DNA from: Actinobacteria bacterium OK074
GTDB lineage: Bacteria > Actinomycetota > Actinomycetes > Streptomycetales > Streptomycetaceae
Direction of reading: 5' to 3'
Assembly (NCBI GenBank): GCA_001298575.1
Contig: LJCV01000263.1
Coordinates: 89,676 to 153,675, forward strand
Length of the DNA: 64,000 nucleotides
Position 1 is the first letter of the stretch. Every line of letters starts with the position of its first letter. The notes under the pieces are model-generated. The model was not told the origin of the DNA and made no database searches. It saw only the letters and a program-made list of their open reading frames with translations. Shown one piece after another: positions 15,686-25,239 of the stretch. The translations under genes and the position numbers were made by a program.

Positions 15686-16791
15686 TGACGGGCCCGGCCA
15701 CCACAGCGACCCCCTCCGTGCCGGTACGCCGCCGCCCGGTCTTCCACCCCCTGCGCGTCGCCGCCGTACAGCCGCTGTGCGCCGACGCCGTCGCCGTCGC
15801 GTTCGAGATCCCGGACCAGCTGGCCGAGGAGTTCGCGTTCGCGCCGGGGCAGGCGCTGACGCTGCGGCGCGAGGTGGACGGGCGGGACGAGCGGCGTACG
15901 TACTCGATCTGCTCGGCCGCCGGGACGGCGCCGCGGATCGGGGTCCGGGTGGTGCCGGGCGGGCTGTTCTCGTCGTGGCTGGTGGACGGCGTGCGCCCCG
16001 GCGACATGGTCGAGGTGATGGGTCCGACCGGCGCCTTCACCCCCGACCTGACCACCCCCGGCCACCACGTGCTGATCGCGGCGGGCTCCGGCATCACGCC
16101 GATGCTGTCCATCGCCGAGTCCGTACTGGCCGCGGACGCCGCCTCGACCGTCACCCTGCTCTACGGCAACCGGCGCACCGACACGGTGATGTTCGCCGAC
16201 GAACTCGCCGACCTGAAGGACCTGTACCCGGCCCGCTTCCAGCTCGCCCACGTGCTGTCGCGCGAACCCCGCGAGGCCGAGGTGCTCTCCGGCCGCCTCG
16301 ACGCCGAGCGGCTGGCCGCGCTCGTCGACGCGCTGGTGGACGTGGAAGGCGCCGACCACTGGTGGCTGTGCGGCCCGCACGGCATGGTCCGCGACGCCCG
16401 GCGGGTCCTGGCCGGGCTGGGCGTGCCCGCCGACCGCGTCCACCAGGAGCTGTTCCACGCCGACGACGAGCCCGTACACGAGACCCGGCACGAGGAGGCG
16501 GCGCCCCGGGGCCCGGTCAGCAAGGTCACCGTCACGCTCGACGGCCGCTCCACCACCGCCGCCGTACCCCGGGAACGCAGCATCCTGGAGGGCGCCCAGC
16601 GCACCCGCCCCGACCTGCCCTTCGCCTGCAAGGGCGGCGTCTGCGGCACCTGCCGCGCCCAGGTGACCGACGGCACGGCCGACATGCGCCGCAACTTCGC
16701 CCTCGAACCCGCCGAGATCGCCGCCGGATACGTCCTGACCTGCCAGTCGTACCCGGTGTCGGAGACACTGACGGTCGACTTCGACAGCTGA
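15685..16791 (+). CDS. paaE: Phenylacetyl-CoA epoxidase reductase PaaE
   Basis: 368 aa oxidoreductase passing electrons from NADPH to the PaaA diiron site. An N-terminal FAD-binding barrel (RRTYSICSAAG) is followed by an NAD(P)-binding domain (AAGSGITPMLS, LCGPHGMV) and a C-terminal plant-type [2Fe-2S] ferredoxin domain with CKGGVCGTC and a fourth cysteine in VLTCQSYP. Last gene of paaABCDE. No paaK, paaG or paaZ adjoin, so the rest of the pathway must lie elsewhere or be partly supplied by the acyl-CoA genes at 141-12890. Confidence 0.95.
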   Translation: MTGPATTATPSVPVRRRPVFHPLRVAAVQPLCADAVAVAFEIPDQLAEEFAFAPGQALTLRREVDGRDERRTYSICSAAGTAPRIGVRVVPGGLFSSWLVDGVRPGDMVEVMGPTGAFTPDLTTPGHHVLIAAGSGITPMLSIAESVLAADAASTVTLLYGNRRTDTVMFADELADLKDLYPARFQLAHVLSREPREAEVLSGRLDAERLAALVDALVDVEGADHWWLCGPHGMVRDARRVLAGLGVPADRVHQELFHADDEPVHETRHEEAAPRGPVSKVTVTLDGRSTTAAVPRERSILEGAQRTRPDLPFACKGGVCGTCRAQVTDGTADMRRNFALEPAEIAAGYVLTCQSYPVSETLTVDFDS

Positions 16792-16819
16792 GGGGCCACG
16801 GAGGGGGTACGGCGGTCGA

Positions 16820-16838
16820 GCGTGGCGTACGGCCACGC
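16820..16838 (+). terminator. Possible terminator after paaE
   Basis: GCGTGGC-GTACG-GCCACGC forms a perfect 7-bp stem with a 5-nt loop 28 nt after the paaE stop. There is no T-run. The following gap up to 17049 shows no other clear structure. Confidence 0.4.
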
Positions 16839-17049
16839 GGGCGCGGACGGCAGGTGTGCGCAGGGGTCCGGAACCGCCCGGTGAGCCCGCCGCGCGAGCG
16901 GATCCCGTGAGCGCGGGAGCCGCCACGGGCGGCGGTCCGTACCCCGGGAGGGATTCCTTGCAGACTGCTACAGAGGCCACGTAACCTTGCTGACGTGGCG
17001 CTATGCATCGGCGGGGGCCATTTGTTCCGGAGGGGCGGGCGGCATCTGT

Positions 17050-18783
17050 GTGGGGACGGATCTGAACGCGACCGGGGATGAGCGAGCCGCCTCCGCCACG
17101 CCGCCGCTCACCGTCATCGACCTCGTCCAGCAGACCGGCCTGGGACTCTCCGTCGTGGTCGACGCCGGCCGGCTCCAGGCCGAGGCGCGGCGGGCGTACG
17201 TCACGGACCTGCCGGAGCCCGGACGGTATCTGAGCGCCGGGGATCTCGTCCTGACCAGCGGCACCTGGTACCGCGGCGACAGCGGCCCGCAGGACTGCGC
17301 CCGTTTCGTGGACTCCGTGGCCGGCAGCGGTGCGGTCGCGCTCGTCGTCGGGCTGCTGGTGCTGCGCACGATGCCCCGGGCGCTGATCGAGACGTGCGCG
17401 CGGCGCGGGCTGCCGCTCCTGACCATCGCGCCGGACCGTTCCTTCGCCCCGGTCATCGAGACGGTGCTGGCCCACAACCTCGTCGGCCCCACCGCCGCCG
17501 TCCGGCAGGCCGCCGCCTTCCACCGGCGGCTGGTGGAGACGGTCAGCCGGGCCCAGGGCGTCGGCGGCATCCTGGAGGTGTTCGGCGACGAGTACGACAC
17601 CGACTGCTGGGTCGTCTCCCCGGCCGGAGCGGTACTGGCCGCGGCCGGTGCGCCACCGTCGCCCGCCGAGGTCTTCGCCGGGTGGAGCCACGCGCTCACC
17701 TCCGCCGACGACGGGGGCGAAGGACCCGGTGGCCTGCCGGTGCCCGGAGAGCCGTCGGCCGTGCACGTGATCCGCGCGCCCGGCCCGGCGGCCGGGGTCC
17801 GAGGTGTCCTGGCCCGCCGTCCCCGGCACCCCGGCGCACCGGCCGTACCGCCGGAACCGGTGCTGACCGTCCTCGGGCTGCTGGCCATGGAACTCGACCT
17901 GCTGGGGGCGCGGCACAGCGCCGGCCAGTCACGGGTGGCCGAACTCATCGACGTGCTGGGCGCCGACTCCGCGGCGCCCGGCGAGGTCTCGGCCCATCTG
18001 CGCCTCATCGGGGCCGACCCCCGGCTGCCGATCGTCATGGTCGCCGCCGCGCTGGAAGGGGGCGCGGTCGCGCAGCACGTGGTCGCCGACCTGTTCACCG
18101 AGACACTCGCCCCGCTGAACGGGGACGTCACCGTCGCCGGGTGCGCGACCGACACCGAGGTGCTCCTCATCGTCAACGGTGAGGGCACCCGGCCCGACGC
18201 GCTCGCCGACGCCGCCCGGGACCTCGCCGGCCGCTACCGGCCGCTGCTCGGGCGGGGCCGACTGCTGGTCGGCATCAGCGAGCCCACCACCAGCGTCAGC
18301 CAGCTCGCCGCCGCCCTGGACGTCGCCCGCCGCCGGCTCCTGGCGGCCCGGGGCGGCCAGGGCCGCTTCTCGGTGGTCTCCGCGACCGACACCGACTCGC
18401 ATCTCGTCCTGCTCGCCGCGCTGCCCGAGCGGCTGCGCGAGTCCTACCGCGACCGGCTGCTCGGGCCGCTCCTCGCGTACGACGCGTCGCGCGGGTCGCA
18501 GCTGCGCCGGACGCTGGCGTCGTTCCTGGAGACGTGCGGATCGTGGCAGCGGTCGGCCGAGGAACTGCACGTGCACGTGAACACGCTGCGGTACCGGGTG
18601 CAGCGGATCGAGGAGCTGACGGGGCGGGACCTGTCGTCGATGCGGGACCGCACGGACCTGTACCTGGCGTTGGAACTGCTGCCGGAGGCGGAACAGGGCG
18701 CCGTCTTCCCGGCGCCCTCCCTGTCCGCGGCAGTCGGGGAAGACCCCCCGGACGCCGGCGCCCTCGGCCGCCGGACGGGCTGA
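17050..18783 (+). CDS. PucR-family transcriptional regulator
   Basis: About 577 aa. The N-terminal PucR domain starts at LTVIDLVQQTGLGLSVVVDA; a GGDEF-like middle segment and the C-terminal PucR HTH domain follow (LRRTLASFLETCGSWQRSAE then ELHVHVNTLRYRVQRIEE). PucR proteins regulate purine or amino-acid catabolism in response to intermediates. The GTG at 17050 puts a normal short leader before the PucR domain; GGAGGGG is 14 nt upstream, rather far, and a TTG at 16987 is the only in-frame alternative seen. It is followed by a convergent deaminase/amidohydrolase pair and then the nucleoside importer, its probable targets. Confidence 0.88.
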   Translation: MGTDLNATGDERAASATPPLTVIDLVQQTGLGLSVVVDAGRLQAEARRAYVTDLPEPGRYLSAGDLVLTSGTWYRGDSGPQDCARFVDSVAGSGAVALVVGLLVLRTMPRALIETCARRGLPLLTIAPDRSFAPVIETVLAHNLVGPTAAVRQAAAFHRRLVETVSRAQGVGGILEVFGDEYDTDCWVVSPAGAVLAAAGAPPSPAEVFAGWSHALTSADDGGEGPGGLPVPGEPSAVHVIRAPGPAAGVRGVLARRPRHPGAPAVPPEPVLTVLGLLAMELDLLGARHSAGQSRVAELIDVLGADSAAPGEVSAHLRLIGADPRLPIVMVAAALEGGAVAQHVVADLFTETLAPLNGDVTVAGCATDTEVLLIVNGEGTRPDALADAARDLAGRYRPLLGRGRLLVGISEPTTSVSQLAAALDVARRRLLAARGGQGRFSVVSATDTDSHLVLLAALPERLRESYRDRLLGPLLAYDASRGSQLRRTLASFLETCGSWQRSAEELHVHVNTLRYRVQRIEELTGRDLSSMRDRTDLYLALELLPEAEQGAVFPAPSLSAAVGEDPPDAGALGRRTG

Positions 18784-18835
18784 CCCCGCCGTACGGCGCC
18801 CGGCGCGGCGGCACCCGGTCGTCGGCGGTACCCGC

Positions 18836-20047
18836 TCACCCGGGCAGTTCGCCCGCCACCACCTCGCCCCGGCTGACCACGGCCACCAGGTTGTCGGGCG
18901 TCAGATCGGCGATGCGCTGCCACGGCCGCCCCCGTACGACCAGCAGGTCCGCGCCGAACCCGGGCGCCAGGCGGCCCACCTTGCCGGCCAGGCCGAGGGC
19001 ATCGGCCGCCTCGGACGTGGCCGCGCGCAGGGCCGCCTCGGCGCCGAGGCCGAGCACCTCCGTCATCCGGACCACCTCCGCCATCTGGTCACCGAAGGCG
19101 ACATGGTGGCCGTTGGCGTCGGTACCGAGGACGAAGGGCACGCCCGCCCCGGCCGCGTGCCGCAGCAGTCCGTCGCGTACGGCGACCAGCGCGGCCGCCT
19201 TGTCGCGGGCCTCCGGGGTGACCGGGACCCGGGCCGCGGCGATGGCCTCGTTGATCAGCAGGGTCGGCGCGACCGGGATCCGCCCGGCGGCGATGCGCGC
19301 CGCCTGGGCCCCGCTCATCAGCGTCGCATGCTCGATGGAGTCGACACCCGCGTCCAGGGCGGTCTGCACACCGTCCTCGGAATGGGCGTGGGCGGCGACC
19401 CGCATGCCCAGGGCGTGCGCCTCGTCGACGGTGGCCTCGATCTCCCTGGTGGTGTAGTTGCGCCAGGTGTTCTTGTCGCCCATGGAGAGCACCCCGCCGC
19501 TGGTGGTCAGCTTGATGCCGTCCATCCCCGCGCGGGCCCAGGTCCGCACGAGCTTGCGGCACTCGTCCGGGCCGTCGGCGACCGGCTTGCGGAAGGGATG
19601 GGCGGCCGGGGTGAACAGGTCGTTGTGCCCGGCGGTCATGCCCACCACGCCGTGCACCAGCAGCCGGGGCCCCGCCAGGATGCCCGAGTCGAAGGCCCGG
19701 CGCAGCGCGATCTGCGCCTCGTCGCCCGCGAGATCGCGCAGCGTGGTGACACCGGCCCGCATCGCGCGCTGGGCGTGCGCGACGCCGTGCAGCACCTGTT
19801 CGTCGCGCGGGGTGACCAGGGGCCAGGTGGCGAAGTCGGGGGTGCCGGGCCCGGCGTCGCCGACGAGATGGACATGGGTGTCGACCAGACCGGGGACGAC
19901 GCACAACTCCGGCCACCTGGCGGGCCGCGGATCACCGTCGTCCCACGCCTCGACGACGTCGATGCGGTCCCCGTCCCAGCCGATCGTGCCGGGTCCGGGG
20001 CCCGTCTCCCGTACGCCGTCCCAGATCGCGATGCCGTCCAAACGCAT
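18836..20047 (-). CDS. Metal-dependent amidohydrolase
   Basis: 403 aa amidohydrolase-superfamily enzyme of the imidazolonepropionase/prolidase-like branch. Metal ligands are visible in DTHVHL, AHAHSEDG, SIEHATLM and GTDANG, in the expected order, with the beta-sandwich at both ends (GKVGRLAPGFGADLLVV). The ATG at 20047 is preceded by GGTGAG; a GTG at 20056 overlapping the deaminase stop (GTGA) is an equally good start and would add three residues. It is transcribed after the adenine-deaminase-like gene, so it may act on the next ring intermediate. Substrate unknown. Confidence 0.88.
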   Translation of the reverse strand: MRLDGIAIWDGVRETGPGPGTIGWDGDRIDVVEAWDDGDPRPARWPELCVVPGLVDTHVHLVGDAGPGTPDFATWPLVTPRDEQVLHGVAHAQRAMRAGVTTLRDLAGDEAQIALRRAFDSGILAGPRLLVHGVVGMTAGHNDLFTPAAHPFRKPVADGPDECRKLVRTWARAGMDGIKLTTSGGVLSMGDKNTWRNYTTREIEATVDEAHALGMRVAAHAHSEDGVQTALDAGVDSIEHATLMSGAQAARIAAGRIPVAPTLLINEAIAAARVPVTPEARDKAAALVAVRDGLLRHAAGAGVPFVLGTDANGHHVAFGDQMAEVVRMTEVLGLGAEAALRAATSEAADALGLAGKVGRLAPGFGADLLVVRGRPWQRIADLTPDNLVAVVSRGEVVAGELPG

Positions 20048-20052
20048 GCCGC

Positions 20053-21105
20053 TCACCGTCCCAGATCCTGATGCGGTCCGTGCGCACGCGGCGCACCGGC
20101 GCCGTTCGCCACCGCCGTCGCCGCCGTCGTGCTGATGTCGAGTTCCCGTTGCCACGCCGCCCGCCGCTGGGGCGGCGCGAAGCACGCGGCGAAGGAGTTG
20201 GCGGCCAGGGTGTGCAAGTGCCGTTCGTCCAGGCCGAGTTCGTTGCGTACGGCGGTGAAGTTGTCGTCTATGTAGCCGCCGAAGTAGGCCGGGTCGTCGC
20301 TGTTGACGGTCACCAGGAGGCCCTCGTCCAGCATCGCGGGCAGGACGTGGTCGGCCAGGGTGCCCACCACGCGGAGCGCGACGTTGGACAGCGGGCAGAC
20401 GGTGAGCGGAACGCGTTCGTCGCGCAGCCGCTGCACCAGGTCGGCGTCCTCCATCGCCCGGATGCCGTGGTCGACGCGCTCCACGCCCAGGACGTCCAGG
20501 GCCTCCCAGACGTAGTCGGGGCCGCCCTCCTCGCCCGCGTGCGCGACCCGGCGCAGCCCCTCGGACCGGGCGCGGGCGAAGACGTCGCGGAACAGCGACG
20601 GCGGGTGACCCACCTCGGCGGAGTCCAGGCCGACGCCGATGAAGTGCTCGCGGAAGGGGAGCGCGGCGCTCAGCATGTCCTGGGCGGCGTCGGCCCCCCA
20701 GTCGCGCAGGAAGCACAGGATGAGGTCGCCGGAGAGCCCGAAAGCGGCGTCGGCCTCGGCCAGCGCGGCGGACAGCCCGCCGAACACCGCCTCCAGCGGC
20801 ACACCGTTGCTCAGGTGCTGCTGCGGGTCGAGGAAGATCTCCGCGCGGCGCACACCGCCCGCGTGCGCCCGCGCCAGATAGGCCCGGCCCAGGTCGTAGA
20901 AGTCCTGCTCGGTGCGGAGCACGGCGACGCCGTCGTAGTAGACGTCCAGGAACGAGCGCAGGTCGCCGAACCGGCCCCGCGCCCGGCGCAGCGCCTCGGG
21001 GTCCGTGGTGGGCAGGGCGATGCCGTTGCGGCGGGCGAGGCGGATCAGGAGCTCCGGCTCCAGGGTCCCCTCGATGTGGAGGTGGAGTTCCGCCTTGGGC
21101 AGCAC
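20053..21105 (-). CDS. Adenine/adenosine deaminase-family enzyme
   Basis: 350 aa. TIM-barrel deaminase releasing ammonia from an aminopurine. Zinc ligands appear in AELHLHIEG (H8, H10), HAGEEGG and NSDDPAYFG. The sequence VGLDSAEVGHPPSLF, where adenosine deaminases have a different LAGDE-type motif, points to the adenine deaminase (ADE) branch, which also includes enzymes acting on N6-substituted adenines (cytokinin deaminases). The GTG at 21105 has AAGGAA at good spacing. Start of a two-gene operon divergent from the nucleoside importer. Confidence 0.88.
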   Translation of the reverse strand: MLPKAELHLHIEGTLEPELLIRLARRNGIALPTTDPEALRRARGRFGDLRSFLDVYYDGVAVLRTEQDFYDLGRAYLARAHAGGVRRAEIFLDPQQHLSNGVPLEAVFGGLSAALAEADAAFGLSGDLILCFLRDWGADAAQDMLSAALPFREHFIGVGLDSAEVGHPPSLFRDVFARARSEGLRRVAHAGEEGGPDYVWEALDVLGVERVDHGIRAMEDADLVQRLRDERVPLTVCPLSNVALRVVGTLADHVLPAMLDEGLLVTVNSDDPAYFGGYIDDNFTAVRNELGLDERHLHTLAANSFAACFAPPQRRAAWQRELDISTTAATAVANGAGAPRAHGPHQDLGR

Positions 21106-21535
21106 GTGGGGTTCCTTCGCGTTCGGCGCCTGGTCAGGACTGTCCCGGCGATCCGGACTCGGACTGTCCGGTCGTCAGGAGGCGGAGGGTCCCGGCCATC
21201 CGGATCCCGGACCGTGCGTCCATCCAAGCCGAGGACCACCCCCGGCTGCTTCTGAGGATCGTCCAAGGTTTCCGCGCTTCCGGCGCCGCCGCGGCCGTCG
21301 AAGTCTCCGAGAGCGCGGCGCCCCCGCGACCGCATCGGAGGATCCTCCAGCCCCCGGCCGGGGCGGCGGGCCCGAGTTCGTCGGTCTGTCCATGGGACGG
21401 CGAACGGACAGCTGATTGACTCGACGCATTCACGAGCCGGTCATCCGCTCCGCTCGTGCGGATCATCCGAGTGCGACGAGGCCCTCCTGGTCCGGCCCCA
21501 TGCCCGAGTACGAGCTTCGCCGTCGAGGAGTGGTC
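21106..21535. promoter_or_regulatory. Divergent promoter region with three GGATC-type palindromes
   Basis: This 430-nt gap separates the deaminase operon from the BMP importer. It holds GAGGATCGTCC at 21254-21264, the perfect 12-bp palindrome GGAGGATCCTCC at 21337-21348, and CGGATCATCCG at 21459-21469 (perfect 5-bp arms). The shared GGATCNTCC core suggests a reiterated regulator site, possibly PucR. No open reading frame or recognisable riboswitch core is visible. Confidence 0.4.
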
Positions 21536-22564
21536 ATGAAGAGATACCCCCTGATCGCCGTGCCCGCGGCCACCGCCGCGCTGCTGCTCTCCGCCTGTTC
21601 GGGCACGACCGCGACATCCGGCGCGAACGCCACCGCCTCCGCCTCCTCGGCGCAGGTCGCCGCGACCAAGCAGCTCAAGATCGCGATCGTGCTGTCCGGG
21701 CCGATCACCGACCACGACTTCAACGAGGTCGGATACGACGCCGTCAAGTCCGTCGGCGCCAAGCTCGGCGCGAAGGTCGCCTACGCGGAGAACGTCACCG
21801 ACGCCAACGCGCAGCGCACGATCCGCAACTTCGCCCAGCAGGGCTACAACCTCATCTTCACCCACAGCTTCTCCTTCGGGGACGCCACCCTCGCCGTCGC
21901 CAAGGACTACCCGAAGACCGTCTTCATGTCCGGCACCGCCGTGCAGAACGCCGCCAACGTCGGCACCTACGACAACCCGGACTACCAGGGCGCCTACCTG
22001 GCCGGCATGCTCGCCGCCGGGGCCGGCAAGTCCGGCACGATCGGCTGGGTGAGCGCGATGCCCATCCCCAACCTGCTCGCCAACCTGCACGCGTACGAGG
22101 CCGGGGCGAAGGACATCAACCCCAAGGAGAAGGTGCTGCACTCCTTCATCGGCAGCTTCTACGACCCGCCGAAGGCCAAGGAGGCGGCACTCGCGCAGAT
22201 CCAGGCCGGGGCGCAGGTGCTCAGCGCGCAGACCGTCGGCACCATCGACGGGGCCATCGCGGGCAAGGCGCTGGCGATCGGCGCCCTGACCGACCAGAAC
22301 TTCCTCGGCCCCAAGAACGTCCTCACCAGCGTGACGTGGGACCTCTCCCCGCTGGTCGGTGACGTGGCGAAGTCCGTGCGGAACGGCACCTGGACCAACA
22401 AGGCGTACAGCTACGGCATCGCCAAGGACGCCATCGGCCTCGCCTCCTTCCACGGGCTGAAGAACCGGGTCCCCGCGTCGGTCCTGGCCAAGGTGAAGGC
22501 CAAGATGGCCGCCATCAGGTCCGGGGCGTTCACCGTGCCGCACGACACCAGCACGGTGAAGTGA
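21536..22564 (+). CDS. BMP-family substrate-binding lipoprotein
   Basis: 342 aa. A lipoprotein signal ends in the lipobox LSAC with Cys21, so the protein is anchored outside the membrane. The mature part is a PnrA/Med (basic membrane protein) domain: LKIAIVLSGPITDHDFNEVG, FTHSFSFGD, YQGAYLAGMLAAGAGKSGTI and SFYDPPKAKEAA. Characterised BMP proteins bind purine nucleosides. The ATG at 21536 has GAGGAG just upstream. It leads the importer operon of one ATPase and two permeases, next to a purine-type deaminase. Confidence 0.93.
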   Translation: MKRYPLIAVPAATAALLLSACSGTTATSGANATASASSAQVAATKQLKIAIVLSGPITDHDFNEVGYDAVKSVGAKLGAKVAYAENVTDANAQRTIRNFAQQGYNLIFTHSFSFGDATLAVAKDYPKTVFMSGTAVQNAANVGTYDNPDYQGAYLAGMLAAGAGKSGTIGWVSAMPIPNLLANLHAYEAGAKDINPKEKVLHSFIGSFYDPPKAKEAALAQIQAGAQVLSAQTVGTIDGAIAGKALAIGALTDQNFLGPKNVLTSVTWDLSPLVGDVAKSVRNGTWTNKAYSYGIAKDAIGLASFHGLKNRVPASVLAKVKAKMAAIRSGAFTVPHDTSTVK

Positions 22565-22567
22565 CGC

Positions 22568-24136
22568 GTGCCCGCCGACGAGGTGATCCCCGAAGAGGCC
22601 GCTGCCGGGGCGATGCCCGAGCACGTGCTCGACATGCGCGGCATCACCATCCGCTTCGGGCCGGTCGTCGCCAACGAGGCGGTCGACTTCCAGCTGCGCG
22701 CCGGTGAGATCCACGCCCTCCTCGGCGAGAACGGCGCGGGCAAGACGACCCTGATGCGGGTGCTCGCCGGTCTCGTCCGCGCCGACGGCGGCGAGGTACT
22801 GCTGCACGGCCGTCCCCAGCGCTACCGGTCGCCCGCCGACGCGGCGGACGCCGGGATCGGCATGGTGCACCAGCACTTCATGCTCGTCCCGTCGATGACC
22901 GTGGCCGAGAACGTCTGCCTCGGTCTGCCGTCGGCCGGGCGCGTCTTCCCGGACGTGGCCAGGGTCGCCCGCGAACTGGCCGAACTGTCCCGGCGGCACG
23001 GCCTGGACCTCGACCCGCACGCCAAGGTCGAACGGCTGTCGGTCGGCCAGCAGCAGCGGGTGGAGATCGTCAAGGCGCTCCACCGGCGGGCCCGCATCCT
23101 GATCCTGGACGAGCCCACCGCCGTACTGACCCCGGGCGAGGCCGACTCCCTCCTCGCCGTCCTGCGGTCGCTGGCCGCGCAGGGCACCGGCATCGTGTTC
23201 ATCTCGCACAAGCTGCGCGAGGTGATGGCGGTCGCCGACCGCGTCACCGTACTGCGCCGGGGACGCCGGGTGGGCACCTGCGCCACCGCCGACGTCACGG
23301 CGGCCGAGCTGGCGGCCCTGATGGTCGGCCGAGAGGTGCGCGTGCCGGACCGCACCCCCCGCCCCGCCGCCGACGGCCCACCGGTCCTGGAGCTGTCCGG
23401 CGCCGGACTGGTGGACCGCGGCGGAGTCGTCCGGCTCGACGACGTCAGCCTGACGGTGAGGGCGGGCGAGATCCTGGGCATCGCCGGGGTGGACGGCAAC
23501 GGCCAGCGCGAACTGACCCGGGCCGTGTGCGGGCTGCAACGGCTCACCAGCGGCCGCATCCGGATCCGGGGCACCGACGTCACCGCCGACTCCGCCGCCC
23601 GGCGGATCGCCGCGGGCCTCGCCCACGTACCCGAGGACCGGCAGCACACCGGGCTCGTCCTCGAACTCACCATCGCCGAGAACGCCGCGCTCGAAGTCAT
23701 GGCTCAGGAGCCCGTCTCCCGGCGCGGCTGGCTGCGCCCCAAGGCGATGCGCGCCGCCGCCGAACAGCTCGTCCGCGACTACGACATCCGCTGCTCGGGC
23801 CCCGACCAGCCGGTACGGGAACTCTCCGGCGGCAACCAGCAGAAGGTCCTGCTCGCCCGCGAGGTGGCCCGCGAACCGGCGGTCCTCGTGGTCTCGCAGC
23901 CCACCCGGGGACTGGACATCGGCGCCATCGAATACGTGCACGGACAGCTGCGCGCCCTGCGCGACCGGGGCTGCGCGGTCCTGCTGGTCTCGACCGAACT
24001 CGACGAGATCCTCGAACTCTCCGACCGGGTCGCCGTGCTCTACGGGGGCCGCGTGATGTCGGTGACCGACCGGGCCGACGTACGACTGGACGAACTGGGA
24101 CTGCACATGGCGGGCCGGCCGGCGGGTGCGCGATGA
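22568..24136 (+). CDS. Nucleoside-type ABC importer ATPase (double domain)
   Basis: 522 aa with two ABC domains in tandem, as in NupO/YufO and RbsA. Domain 1 has Walker A GENGAGKT, signature LSVGQQQR and Walker B ILILDEPT. Domain 2 is degenerate at Walker A (GVDGNGQRE) and at Walker B (VVSQPTRGLD) but keeps LSGGNQQK; this asymmetry is normal for the family. The GTG at 22568 follows the lipoprotein stop by 3 nt without a strong ribosome-binding site; an ATG at 22613 (MPEHVLDMRG) is possible. Confidence 0.92.
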   Translation: MPADEVIPEEAAAGAMPEHVLDMRGITIRFGPVVANEAVDFQLRAGEIHALLGENGAGKTTLMRVLAGLVRADGGEVLLHGRPQRYRSPADAADAGIGMVHQHFMLVPSMTVAENVCLGLPSAGRVFPDVARVARELAELSRRHGLDLDPHAKVERLSVGQQQRVEIVKALHRRARILILDEPTAVLTPGEADSLLAVLRSLAAQGTGIVFISHKLREVMAVADRVTVLRRGRRVGTCATADVTAAELAALMVGREVRVPDRTPRPAADGPPVLELSGAGLVDRGGVVRLDDVSLTVRAGEILGIAGVDGNGQRELTRAVCGLQRLTSGRIRIRGTDVTADSAARRIAAGLAHVPEDRQHTGLVLELTIAENAALEVMAQEPVSRRGWLRPKAMRAAAEQLVRDYDIRCSGPDQPVRELSGGNQQKVLLAREVAREPAVLVVSQPTRGLDIGAIEYVHGQLRALRDRGCAVLLVSTELDEILELSDRVAVLYGGRVMSVTDRADVRLDELGLHMAGRPAGAR

Positions 24137-25236
24137 CCGCCGCCACCACACCCGCCCCGGCCCCGCTGCGGCAGCGGATCGTCGCGCTGGCCGTCCGTTC
24201 CGGCGGCGTCTCCGACGTCCTCGCGGGCGCCGTTGCCGTGGCGCTGGCGCTGCTGGCGGGCGCGGTGCTCGTCGCGGCCGTGGGCAAGGACGTGCCCGGC
24301 GCGTTCGGCGCGCTGCTCGACGGCGCCTTCGGCTCGACCCAGAACCTCGCGAACACGCTGGTCGAGGCGGTTCCGCTGGCCCTGGTGGGGGTCGGGGTCT
24401 CGCTGTCGTTCCGGGCCGGGCTGTTCAACGTCGGCGCCGAAGGACAGCTGCTGATGGGCGGGCTCGCCGCCGGACTCGTCGGCTCGGCGCTGCCCACGGC
24501 GCCCGCGGTCGTCGTCCTGCCCGCGATGGTGGTGTCCGCCATGGCCGCCGGGGCCTGCTGGGCGAGCATCGCGTCGCTGGTCAAGGTGTACCTGGGCGCC
24601 AACGAGATGCTCAACACGATCATGCTGAACTACGTCGCGACCTACCTGGTCACCTACCTCCTCAACGGCCCGGTCCGCGACCCGTCCTCCGCGCTCGCCC
24701 AGACCACCCAGCTCTCCCCGGCCGCCGGGCTGCCCATCCTGATCCCCGGTACGACGCTGCACGGCGGCCTCGTCCTCGCGGTGATCGCCGCGGTCGTGGC
24801 CCAACTGTGGCTGTCACGGCGGGTCTGGGGCTTCCGGCTGAAGGTCGTCGGACTGAACCCCGAGGCCGCGCTCGGCGCCGGACTGCCGGTACGGCGCACG
24901 CTGCTCTCGGCCTTCGCGATCAGCGGGGCCCTGGCCGGACTCGCCGGGTTCTGCCAGGTCGCGGGCGTCCAGGGCCGGATGATCGTGGACCTGTCGCCGG
25001 GGTACGGCTACTCGGGCATCGTCGTGGCACTGCTCGGCCGCACCTCGCCGATCGGCTCGCTGATCGCCGCGTTCTTCTTCGGCGCGCTCTCGGTGGGCGG
25101 CCAGGCCATGGAGACCTCCGTCGGCGTGCCGGCCTCGGTGGTCACGATCATCCAGTACCTGGTGGTGCTCCTGCTCATCGCCCGCGGCGCCCTGCAACTC
25201 GGGCGCGGGACCGCGCCCGCCGGACAGGAGGCATGA
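24133..25236 (+). CDS. Nucleoside-type ABC importer permease 1
   Basis: 367 aa multi-pass membrane protein of the BPD_transp_2 (NupP/YufP) type. Family motifs include FRAGLFNVGAEGQLLMGGLA, GANEMLNTIMLNYVA, GLNPEAALGAGL and LLGRTSPIG. The ATG overlaps the ATPase stop (ATGA). Pairs with the next gene to form the channel. Confidence 0.93.
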   Translation: MTAATTPAPAPLRQRIVALAVRSGGVSDVLAGAVAVALALLAGAVLVAAVGKDVPGAFGALLDGAFGSTQNLANTLVEAVPLALVGVGVSLSFRAGLFNVGAEGQLLMGGLAAGLVGSALPTAPAVVVLPAMVVSAMAAGACWASIASLVKVYLGANEMLNTIMLNYVATYLVTYLLNGPVRDPSSALAQTTQLSPAAGLPILIPGTTLHGGLVLAVIAAVVAQLWLSRRVWGFRLKVVGLNPEAALGAGLPVRRTLLSAFAISGALAGLAGFCQVAGVQGRMIVDLSPGYGYSGIVVALLGRTSPIGSLIAAFFFGALSVGGQAMETSVGVPASVVTIIQYLVVLLLIARGALQLGRGTAPAGQEA

Positions 25237-25239
25237 CCG

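Noticed and set aside
21106..21535. A possible purine riboswitch before the BMP importer.
   Set aside because: I find no P1-P2-P3 purine aptamer core; the structure seen is short DNA palindromes.
21134..24151. A 1005-aa minus-strand open frame opposite the BMP importer genes.
   Set aside because: It is the antisense of recognisable importer genes and shows no domain.
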